Below, piece after piece: positions 6,766 to 13,051 of a stretch of DNA of 14,284 nt. The position numbers and the translations under genes were made by a program. The stretch covers positions 1 through 14,284 of the forward strand of contig JAICXS010000005.1 in NCBI GenBank assembly GCA_025934615.1. Direction: 5' to 3'. Below the pieces are notes generated by a model that worked only from the letters and a program-made list of their open reading frames with translations, did not search any database and was not told the DNA's origin. Each line of letters begins with the position of its first letter. The first letter of the stretch is position 1. The stretch is from Nitrospiraceae bacterium (GTDB lineage Bacteria > Nitrospirota > Nitrospiria > Nitrospirales > Nitrospiraceae).

Positions 6766-7572
6766 TCAGTAAGTGTGCGATTCAGCGGCTTGGCGCAGCT
6801 CATGAAGGGTGTCAGGAGATTCGCGTCGTTGGTACGATCCTTGTGCCGCATGCCGATGCACGGCGAGCAGTTCACGACACATGCGAAGCCCGTCTCGAAT
6901 GACATGGACCTTCGAGCCCGGCTGGTCGGTCCAGTTGATGGGAATTTCCGCAATCCGATAATTCCGGCGCAACGCGACGTAGAGCAATTCCAAGTCGAAT
7001 CCGTAGCCGTCGATTCGTGCGACGGAAAAGAGATCCTCCGCGACACGCTTCCGAAACAACTTGAAGCCGCATTGCGTGTCGGTGATTCCTTCAAGGCCAA
7101 GCCGCTGAGCCATCCGATTGAAGGCATTGCCTAAGACGGTCCGATGCCAGCGGGCTTGGACCCGATACCGATTATCGCGTGACCCAAGAAAGCGGGAGCC
7201 GATGGCCAAATCATTGTCTTGTGACAAGGCGTGCTCCAGCCGTTCTATTTCCTGAATTGGCGTGGCGCCATCCGCATCCGTCATGAGCCGGAGCGTTCCC
7301 TGAGCCGCCAGCATACCGGCCCGGACCGCGGCGCCTTTCCCGTTATTGTGCTCCAGCTGAATCAAACGAATCACCGGCGCATCGACGGCAAATTGTCTGA
7401 CTCTTTCAGCGGTTTCATCCCGGCTGCCATCGTCAACGACGACAATTTCGTAGGGATCACCCCGCTGAGAAAGATAGCGCGTGATGCTGGTAAGATAGGG
7501 AGGGAGACGATCTTGTTCGTTGTAGGCGGGAAGAATGATCGAGAGCGTGATGCGTTTTGAAGGACGCGCCAT
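6766..7572 (-). CDS. Family 2 glycosyltransferase, dolichyl-phosphate beta-glucosyltransferase-like
   Basis: This 268-residue GT-A enzyme carries S-I-I-L-P-A-Y-N-E (11-19), V-V-V-D-D-G-S (44-50) and the metal-binding D99-A-D101-G. N-N-G-K-G-A-A-V-R-A-G (76-86) and T-D-T-Q-C-G-F-K-L-F (164-173) are hallmarks of the polyprenyl-phosphate glycosyltransferases related to Alg5 and DPM1. It would move a sugar from a nucleotide donor to a polyprenyl phosphate on the cytoplasmic face of the membrane. It lacks the C-terminal membrane helices of GtrB-type enzymes, so it should be soluble or peripheral. The ATG at 7572 is chosen; an in-frame GTG at 7590 would add six residues and neither has a good ribosome site. 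It converges on the GT-C-like gene with only 6 bp between stops, and the pair could act in one lipid-linked glycosylation route (inference). Confidence 0.87.
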   Translation of the reverse strand: MARPSKRITLSIILPAYNEQDRLPPYLTSITRYLSQRGDPYEIVVVDDGSRDETAERVRQFAVDAPVIRLIQLEHNNGKGAAVRAGMLAAQGTLRLMTDADGATPIQEIERLEHALSQDNDLAIGSRFLGSRDNRYRVQARWHRTVLGNAFNRMAQRLGLEGITDTQCGFKLFRKRVAEDLFSVARIDGYGFDLELLYVALRRNYRIAEIPINWTDQPGSKVHVIRDGLRMCRELLAVHRHAAQGSYQRRESPDTLHELRQAAESHTY

Positions 7573-7765
7573 GATCGGCACTAAGCTCACCGTTGGAGAC
7601 GGAGCCTAATCGCAATGGACCCAAATTGCAAGCCGGCATGTAACGTCTCATTCCTGAATCGGTTTGGTTCATGTAATCGGTTATGTCCATTCAGGCAGTG
7701 GCCTAACAGATGAAACGGTTTCAACGCTCAACCAATCTAACGGCGCTGCGAATCGGAGGTGGACC

Positions 7766-8530
7766 ATGCGCCATTTCTGGATAGTAACGGGATATCTTAT
7801 ATTGTTCGTGCAGGTCGCCGCATGTGCCTCGACGACACCGCCGCGTCGGATTGCGGACTATCTTGGACCGCAGAGCATGGAACAGATCGCGAGTACGCCT
7901 TTGCCGCCAAGCCCTATCCATGCAGGTCTCATGATCGTCCCCGATACATCGGCTCCCGACGCGGCTCCGCAGTTGCCGGATGAAGCCTTGAATCGGCTGA
8001 GACAACGCCTCCAACAGGAGTTGAGCCACATGACGCGCGTTGTGATCGACACGATCATCCCGGCCAATGGCATTCGCCCTGACGGCGATCCGGCTGAGCT
8101 CCGTCGGATCGCCAAGCAATACGGCGTCGACTATCTCGTGATGATTATCGCCTCCAGTACGGAGCAAGAGTATCCCATGACCCTATTTCTCGGGTGGGTG
8201 ACCCATGCGCAGCCGGGGTGGCGCCGTGATAATTGGTCGCTATTGGAAGTCGCCTTGATCGACGCCAAGACCGGGCAGGCATTGCTCCATGCGGAAGGTC
8301 GTGGTTTTGCGACGTTGGATCGGCCAGCGGCTCCCGGCATTAATCAGTGGTACCCCGTGATCTGGCTGCGACCGCAGTATCCGGCCCGACGCTACTGGCC
8401 GCCCACGTATGCCGGCGCTCCGAATACGCTTCGGGTCGTTTCGATGAATGAAGCGGCGAAGCGACTGGTGCTCAATCTTCAAGATGCCTGGATTCATAAG
8501 CGTCAATTGGAATTGGATGCGGCGGGATAG
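7766..8530 (+). CDS. Lipoprotein of unknown function
   Basis: The start ATG at 7766 follows GGAGGT with five bases spacing; the longer frame from 7664 is rejected. The 254-residue product begins with a hydrophobic signal ending V-A-A-C (Cys20), a plausible lipobox. The mature part is alpha/beta: a helix rich in L, R and Q (about 73-90), R-I-A-K-Q-Y-G-V-D-Y-L-V-M-I-I-A-S near 114-130, then L-L-E-V-A-L-I-D-A-K-T-G-Q-A-L-L-H-A-E-G. This order (helix, strand with VDYL, D-x-x-T-G-x-x-L) recalls CsgG/LpoB-like or rhombotarget-type lipoproteins, but I do not recognise a specific family. A proline/tyrosine-rich stretch at about 192-213 (W-L-R-P-Q-Y-P-A-R-R-Y-W-P-P) is unusual. It is transcribed alone, divergent from the glycosyltransferase. 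Confidence 0.8.
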   Translation: MRHFWIVTGYLILFVQVAACASTTPPRRIADYLGPQSMEQIASTPLPPSPIHAGLMIVPDTSAPDAAPQLPDEALNRLRQRLQQELSHMTRVVIDTIIPANGIRPDGDPAELRRIAKQYGVDYLVMIIASSTEQEYPMTLFLGWVTHAQPGWRRDNWSLLEVALIDAKTGQALLHAEGRGFATLDRPAAPGINQWYPVIWLRPQYPARRYWPPTYAGAPNTLRVVSMNEAAKRLVLNLQDAWIHKRQLELDAAG

Positions 8531-8650
8531 CGGATAGATGGCAAGAGAAAGGGCCGTGGGATAGACGGTACAGCGATAGACATCGGTTCATGGAACTTGC
8601 GTCTACAAGGTTGCTCTGTTTCAGACCGAGGCCGCGGAGGGTTTTTGTCT

Positions 8651-8680
8651 TTGAATGGGAGTAAGCGGTTAGTGTAAAAT
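8651..8680 (+). promoter_or_regulatory. Candidate sigma-70-type promoter for the Do-like protease gene
   Basis: TTGAAT (8651-8656) and TAAAAT (8675-8680) match the -35 and -10 consensus at four and five of six positions, with an 18-bp spacer. They lie about 70 bp before the protease ATG in a 219-bp intergenic gap. No extracytoplasmic-stress type motif was evident. This is a prediction by eye. Confidence 0.4.
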
Positions 8681-8749
8681 TGCGTCATTTCGCAGTTAAA
8701 AACCTAGACGTGTTCTCAATCCACGTCGCAAGTCATTGAGGGACCACAC

Positions 8750-10333
8750 ATGCACATTATTGAAACGCTTCGGGTTGGTGCATCGGTTCATCGTCGTCAT
8801 CATATCGGCGCTGTCATCGCCGCAGCGGTCCTGTGCGTGGCGCCTGTGGCCACGAGCGGATGGTTATCGCCATCGCAAGGTGAGGCGGCCGCTCCGCCGG
8901 CGGGAATGCAAACCTTTGCCGATATCGTGAAAAAAGTGACGCCGGCCGTCGTGAATGTGGCCGTCGTAGGGGGGGGAGAAATGGGACGCCGCGAGGGAGG
9001 TCCAAGGCGACCGCTTCCTCCTGGTCCGTTTGGCGGTCCAGGTGGCCCCGGCGGTCCTGGAGGTCCTCCCGGGGGTGGCGATGAGCCGCCCGGAATGGAA
9101 CCGCCTGGCCCTCCGCCTTTTCCGGGGCCTCCTGGCCCTCATGGACGACCGGAGCAGAGTGCCGGGTCCGGGGTCATCATCGATCCGCGCGGACATATTC
9201 TGACGAACAACCATGTCGTCGACAATGCGACGGAAATCACCGTGACGTTGCATGACAGCCGTGAATTCAAGGCGAAGGTCATCGGGACCGATCCGAAGAC
9301 AGATTTGGCCATCATTAAGATCGAGGCCGATAATTTACCGGCGCTCAAATGGGCGGATTATGAGAAGCTGCAAGTAGGAGATTTCGTCCTTGCCGTCGGC
9401 AGTCCATTCGGGCTGAATTCCAGTGTGACGTTCGGCATCATCAGCGCGCTGGGGCGGGGGAATGTCGGCATTGCCGATTATGAAGATTTTATCCAGACGG
9501 ATGCGGCGATCAACCCGGGCAACTCGGGTGGCGCGCTGGTCAATATGAACGGCGATCTTATTGGTATCAACACGGCGATCTTTTCACGGACAGGCGGATC
9601 GGAAGGGATTGGCTTTGCGATTCCGAGCACCATCGCCATGGATGTGACCGATGCGTTGATGAAGACCGGCAAAGTCGTTCGCGGATGGCTGGGTATCGCC
9701 ATTCAGGAAATTACGCCCGCGCTGGCCAAGTCGTTCAAGCTGCCGGAACAGCGGAAGACCGGTGTGTTGATCAGCGACGTCAATGAAGACGGCCCGTCCT
9801 ATCAGGCGGGGCTCAAGCGCGGCGATGTGATCATTGGGTTTGATGACAGAGAAGTGAAGAACGTCAGCCAACTGCGGAATATGGTGGCCCGCACGCTCGT
9901 TGGGCGGCAGGCCAAGCTGAAAGTATTGCGCGAAGGGAAAGAGCAATTTCTGAACGTGAAGGTGGGCGAGCGCCCGACAGATGAAATGCTGGCGAAAAAG
10001 GAGCCGACCCCACAGGCTCCGCAAGAGACGGTGAAGCCTCCGGATAATGTGTTGGCATCGTTGCGCGTTCAAACGCTGGATGCGGCAACCATGAGCCAGC
10101 TCAATCTTCCGGGGAAGACGTCCGGCGTGCTGATCAATCACGTCGAACCGGGCAGTCCTGCGGAAGCCGCCGGCTTACAGCGTGGCGATGTGATTCAAGA
10201 GGTGAATCACGAAGTCATTAAATCCTTGGACGATTATCAAAAAATGTCCGCCAAAATCAAAAAGGACGAGATGGCCGTATTGCTCTTGAGCCGGCAGGGG
10301 AATAATCTGTTCGTGGCGGTGAATCCGAAATAG
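8750..10333 (+). CDS. degP: Do/HtrA (DegP-like) periplasmic serine endoprotease with two PDZ domains and a Gly/Pro-rich linker
   Basis: This 527-residue protease-chaperone degrades or refolds damaged envelope proteins. A signal peptide spans about 1-47 (hydrophobic A-V-I-A-A-A-V-L-C-V-A-P-V-A then E-A-A-A). The trypsin-like domain has its complete triad: His155 (T-N-N-H-V-V), Asp185 (K-T-D-L-A-I) and Ser259 (G-N-S-G-G-A). PDZ1 lies at about 311-407 and PDZ2 at about 435-520, each with the R-G-D-V-I motif. Between T-F-A-D-I-V-K-K-V-T-P-A-V-V-N-V (55-70) and the body, residues 74-135 are mainly Gly and Pro with few charges, replacing the normal LA loop. The start ATG follows GAGGGA. The gene heads a rightward group with tatC 36 bp downstream. 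The symbol follows family usage; orthology to E. coli degP rather than degQ is not decided. Confidence 0.93.
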   Translation: MHIIETLRVGASVHRRHHIGAVIAAAVLCVAPVATSGWLSPSQGEAAAPPAGMQTFADIVKKVTPAVVNVAVVGGGEMGRREGGPRRPLPPGPFGGPGGPGGPGGPPGGGDEPPGMEPPGPPPFPGPPGPHGRPEQSAGSGVIIDPRGHILTNNHVVDNATEITVTLHDSREFKAKVIGTDPKTDLAIIKIEADNLPALKWADYEKLQVGDFVLAVGSPFGLNSSVTFGIISALGRGNVGIADYEDFIQTDAAINPGNSGGALVNMNGDLIGINTAIFSRTGGSEGIGFAIPSTIAMDVTDALMKTGKVVRGWLGIAIQEITPALAKSFKLPEQRKTGVLISDVNEDGPSYQAGLKRGDVIIGFDDREVKNVSQLRNMVARTLVGRQAKLKVLREGKEQFLNVKVGERPTDEMLAKKEPTPQAPQETVKPPDNVLASLRVQTLDAATMSQLNLPGKTSGVLINHVEPGSPAEAAGLQRGDVIQEVNHEVIKSLDDYQKMSAKIKKDEMAVLLLSRQGNNLFVAVNPK

Positions 10334-10369
10334 CCGAACCAAGGCACGTGGGCGGTTGACTGAATACTG

Positions 10370-11308
10370 ATGGCGGATTTCAAGCAATTCGGAAAGTGGC
10401 TGCAAGATTCTGTCTTCGCGCCGCTGGAAGACAAGAAGATGCCGGTCATGGAGCACCTCGTGGAGCTCCAGGTCCGGCTCACGCGGACCGTGCTGATCGT
10501 CGGCGTCGTGTTCGTCGGCACGTTCTTCTTTGCCGACACGCTGGTGCAATGGCTTCGCGTGCCGCTGCAAAACATGTTCGTGCCGGGTAAGTTACAATGG
10601 GAACCGACGGACCTTCCGACGATTCCGTTTGTCTTCCTGGCACCGGCCGAGGCCCTCTGGCAGAACGTCAAAGTGGCTGGGCTGTTCGCGCTCGTCATGG
10701 CGACCCCCTATATACTGTGGGAAGTCTGGCAGTTTGTCGTGCCTGGACTCCACAGTCATGAGCGGCGGTTCGTCGGGCCGTTTGTTTTCATCAGCGCCGT
10801 CGCCTTTTACGCCGGCGTCTCATTCTCGTTCTTCTTTGTCTTGCCCTTTGCCTTGAACTTTCTCATTTCCTACGGCGTCAACGCCGGCTTCATTCCTCAG
10901 ATTTCCATCGCGCAGTATGTGGGCTTTGCGCTGTGGTTTCTGCTGGTGTTCGGCTTGATCTTCGAAGTGCCCCTGGCCATTACGTTGATGGCCAAACTCG
11001 GGTGGGTCAATGCGCCGATTCTCAAGCGCTACCGAAAATGGGCGTTCCTCGGTGCATTCTTGGTCGCGGCGATTCTTACGCCAACCCCGGATCCGTTTAA
11101 TCAATGCCTGATGGCCGTCCCGATGTATATTTTTTATGAAGTCGGGATCATCGGCGCCGGCATCTTCGGTAAAAAACCTTCAGGTGAAGCCGCATCTGCG
11201 TCCGCGTCGTCCATGCGGCCGACCGGACCCACCATGCCTCTTCCAAAACCCGCCATGGCTGGCACCGGCGACTATGTTTCCGTTCCGGACTCCGGCCGTC
11301 GGCCTTGA
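10370..11308 (+). CDS. tatC: Sec-independent protein translocase subunit TatC
   Basis: This 312-residue, six-helix inner-membrane protein is the receptor for twin-arginine signal peptides. Conserved elements are M-E-H-L-V-E-L-Q-V-R-L (27-37, the cytoplasmic H-L-x-E-L-x-x-R-L motif with Glu32), F-V-V-P-G-L-H-S-H-E-R-R-F (122-134, Glu131 at the place of the signal-binding Glu103 of E. coli) and F-G-L-I-F-E-V-P (194-201). The C-terminal 45 residues after G-K-K-P are rich in Ser, Ala and Pro and likely disordered, longer than in E. coli. The N-terminus has about 24 residues before the usual start; an in-frame ATG at 10439 is an alternative, and neither has a clear ribosome site. No tatA or tatB is visible here. 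The next gene starts 10 bp after the stop. Confidence 0.94.
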   Translation: MADFKQFGKWLQDSVFAPLEDKKMPVMEHLVELQVRLTRTVLIVGVVFVGTFFFADTLVQWLRVPLQNMFVPGKLQWEPTDLPTIPFVFLAPAEALWQNVKVAGLFALVMATPYILWEVWQFVVPGLHSHERRFVGPFVFISAVAFYAGVSFSFFFVLPFALNFLISYGVNAGFIPQISIAQYVGFALWFLLVFGLIFEVPLAITLMAKLGWVNAPILKRYRKWAFLGAFLVAAILTPTPDPFNQCLMAVPMYIFYEVGIIGAGIFGKKPSGEAASASASSMRPTGPTMPLPKPAMAGTGDYVSVPDSGRRP

Positions 11309-11318
11309 CCTTCATCTC

Positions 11319-11792
11319 ATGTTGCGGGTGGCTATTGTCGTTGTGAGCAGTAAGATTTTGGCGGGGGAGCCGGATACGGGGCGTGAGGCGTTGGAGCAGT
11401 TGATCAGCGATCTGCCAGGCAAAATGGTGGCGTATGAGGTGGGGCCCGACGATCGAACTTGGATTCGCGATCATCTGGTGCGCCTGTGCGACGAATCTCA
11501 TCCCGATATCATCTTGACGATCGGTGGAACGGGTGTTCGCCCGACAGACTGGGCTCCTGAGGCAACTCGGGACGTCATCGAGAAGGAAGTACCGGGAATC
11601 GGCGAAGCGATGCGGCAGGCAAGCGTCAAGAAGGTGTTGACGGCGATGTTGTCACGCGGCACAGCCGGCATTCGGAAGGATACCTTAATCATCAATCTTC
11701 CCGGCAGCGCTAAAGGTGCGAAAGATAACCTTGCCGTGGTGTTGCCGGTGCTGGACCATACGGTCGAGAAGATCAGAGCCGTTAAACGTTAA
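11319..11792 (+). CDS. mog: Molybdopterin adenylyltransferase, MogA/MoaB family
   Basis: This 157-residue protein activates molybdopterin by adenylylation (Mg-ATP dependent), preparing it for molybdenum insertion by MoeA. Motifs: E-P-D-T-G (17-21), T-I-G-G-T-G (67-72), R-P-T-D-W-A-P-E-A-T (74-83, Asp77 at the catalytic position), V-P-G-I-G-E-A-M-R (91-99), L-S-R-G-T-A-G-I-R (111-119) and L-I-I-N-L-P-G-S (123-130). The I-R-K-x-x-L-I-x-N-L-P-G wording is nearer E. coli MogA than MoaB. The frame is open back to 11136 inside tatC, but ATG 11319 matches the family N-terminus. It has no ribosome site and sits 10 bp after the tatC stop, so coupled translation is likely. Its last codons fall in a heptanucleotide repeat. 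Confidence 0.88.
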   Translation: MLRVAIVVVSSKILAGEPDTGREALEQLISDLPGKMVAYEVGPDDRTWIRDHLVRLCDESHPDIILTIGGTGVRPTDWAPEATRDVIEKEVPGIGEAMRQASVKKVLTAMLSRGTAGIRKDTLIINLPGSAKGAKDNLAVVLPVLDHTVEKIRAVKR

Positions 11793-11845
11793 TCGTTAAA
11801 CGGAAGCGTCTTCAATCACGAATAACGATTCACGCATAACGAAAG
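11780..11845. repeat. Heptanucleotide repeats in two opposite orientations at the mog-mrp junction
   Basis: CGTTAAA, CGTTAAT, CGTTAAA, CGGAAGC (11780-11807) are consecutive 7-mers that include the mog stop codon. After ten bases, ACGAATA, ACGATTC, ACGCATA, ACGAAAG (11818-11845) follow in the opposite sense. AATCGTTA (11791-11798) and TAACGATT (11823-11830) are perfect 8-bp complements, so the transcript could fold into a hairpin with a 24-base loop. The second array ends at the ribosome site of mrp. Confidence 0.65.
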
Positions 11846-11856
11846 CAGGAGAAGAG

Positions 11857-12810
11857 ATGGCCAAAGAGTTGAATGTGATTCAGCCGACGGGGTCCGGAAG
11901 TGGCGACACGTGCACGTACATGTGGGCGTGTGCCATTTGCGATGAGAACGAATCCTGTCAGAAAGATAAGGAAGGGCATAGCCGCTGGCTCGTCGCGAAA
12001 CGCATGGAGCGGATCGAACATAAAGTGCTGGTGATGAGCAACAAAGGCGGCGTCGGAAAAAGCACGATGACGACGAACCTGGCCGTCAGCTTGGCGCTCA
12101 AAGGTCATGAAGTCGGCATTTGCGATATGGACATCCATGGACCGAATATTCCCAAGATGGTCGGCGCGGAAGGTCAAAAACTCAAGATCAGTTCGACCGG
12201 CGGCATCATTCCCTTTCAGGCGTACAATCTTAAAATTGCCTCGATGTCCTTCTTGCTGCAGAATCCGGACGATCCTATTATCTGGCGCGACGCGTACAAG
12301 TATGAATTTATCAACCAACTCTTGGGCGGGGTGGAATGGCAGGACCTAAATTTTCTGCTCATCGATTTACCGCCGGGCACTGGCAATGAATCCGTTACCA
12401 CGATCGATCTGCTCGGCGGGGTGACGGGGGCCGTGATTGTCACGACGCCGCAAGAAGTTGCGCTACTCGACTCTCGCAAGTCGGTCACATTTTGCAAAGA
12501 TAGCGAAGTGCCGATCATCGGCATTGTCGAGAATATGAGTGGCTTGGATTGTCCGCATTGCGGAAAGCATATCGAGGTTTTTAGAAAGGGCGGGGGCGAA
12601 GCGTCGGCGTTGGATATGGGCGTGCCGTTCCTGGGTCGGATTCCGCTCGATCCGGAAGTTGTCACGCAATGCGACGCCGGTGAGCCGTTTGCCATGTTCT
12701 ATTCGGACACGCCGACGGCCGAAGCGTACCATAGCATTGCCAATAAGGTGGACGCGTTTTGCAAGAAAAGCGGGTCGCTTTTGAAGGTGGCCCCGCGGCA
12801 TCACCACTAG
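11857..12810 (+). CDS. mrp: Mrp/Nbp35-type P-loop ATPase, iron-sulfur cluster carrier
   Basis: This 317-residue cytosolic ATPase assembles or transfers [4Fe-4S] clusters to target enzymes. The deviant Walker A S-N-K-G-G-V-G-K-S-T is at 61-70, the C-D-M-D-I-H-G-P-N-I-P-K-M motif at 89-101 and L-L-I-D-L-P-P-G-T-G downstream. Cys232-P-H-Cys235 is the bridging-cluster C-x-x-C. The N-terminal extension carries Cys19, Cys25, Cys28 and Cys34. The C-x2-C-x5-C end matches eukaryotic Nbp35 spacing, while the first gap is 5 rather than 13 residues, so a second, N-terminal cluster is likely. Typical bacterial Mrp proteins have a different N-terminal domain without these cysteines. The start ATG follows CAGGAGA. 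It sits between mog and moeA, consistent with maturing molybdo-iron-sulfur enzymes. Confidence 0.92.
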   Translation: MAKELNVIQPTGSGSGDTCTYMWACAICDENESCQKDKEGHSRWLVAKRMERIEHKVLVMSNKGGVGKSTMTTNLAVSLALKGHEVGICDMDIHGPNIPKMVGAEGQKLKISSTGGIIPFQAYNLKIASMSFLLQNPDDPIIWRDAYKYEFINQLLGGVEWQDLNFLLIDLPPGTGNESVTTIDLLGGVTGAVIVTTPQEVALLDSRKSVTFCKDSEVPIIGIVENMSGLDCPHCGKHIEVFRKGGGEASALDMGVPFLGRIPLDPEVVTQCDAGEPFAMFYSDTPTAEAYHSIANKVDAFCKKSGSLLKVAPRHHH

Positions 12811-12811
12811 G

Positions 12812-13024
12812 AGGATGGTGGAAAAGGCCACATTGCACCCACCCTGCCCCAGGCGCGCCGAGACGCGCCCCTTCCCGAGCTTCGTTCTCGGGTCGGAACA
12901 ATCATCAACGTACCGTTGGGAAAGAGACGGTCTCGGCCGGATCAGGGTTGGGCGGGTGAAATGGTGGTACGCATCCGGCTGTTTTCAGCCTGCGGCCTTG
13001 CTGAAGGACCTTTTTGACCATCCT
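12812..13024. repeat. MITE-like intergenic element with imperfect terminal inverted repeats
   Basis: The gap between mrp and moeA is filled by a 213-bp segment whose ends are inverted copies. The left end AGGATGGTGGAAAAGGCCA (12812-12830) matches the reverse complement of 13006-13024 at 15 of 19 positions. Inside are a hairpin CCCGAG/CTCGGG (12874-12892) and the palindrome GAGACGGTCTC (12924-12934). No credible gene is present; the open frames crossing it lack ribosome sites and family features. The end pieces (GGATGGT...AAAAGG and CCTTTTTGACCATCC) look like a recurring intergenic repeat I associate with Nitrospira genomes, but the copy number cannot be checked here. It begins one base after the mrp stop and ends 27 bp before moeA. 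Confidence 0.6.
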
Positions 13025-13051
13025 GAAGATTAAATATGGGAAAAGGATTGG

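Noticed and set aside
7653..7695. CCTGAAT and ATTCAGG inverted pair in the glycosyltransferase/lipoprotein divergent region
   Set aside because: A 7-bp stem with a loop of about 29 bases is easily expected by chance; no other support.
7664..7765. N-terminal extension of the unknown lipoprotein
   Set aside because: It would bury the lipoprotein signal, and the ATG at 7766 has an ideal ribosome site.
8978..9140. The Gly/Pro-coding stretch as a DNA tandem repeat or CRISPR-like array
   Set aside because: Units such as GGTCC and CCTGG are irregular and maintained in the protease frame; there are no equal-length spacers.
11136..11318. Upstream extension of the MogA-type protein into tatC
   Set aside because: The extra 61 residues are out-of-frame tatC sequence; the family N-terminus begins at 11319.
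12759..13033. Short rightward frames across the mrp-moeA gap
   Set aside because: They run through the inverted-end repeat element, have no ribosome sites and show biased composition rather than protein-like patterns.
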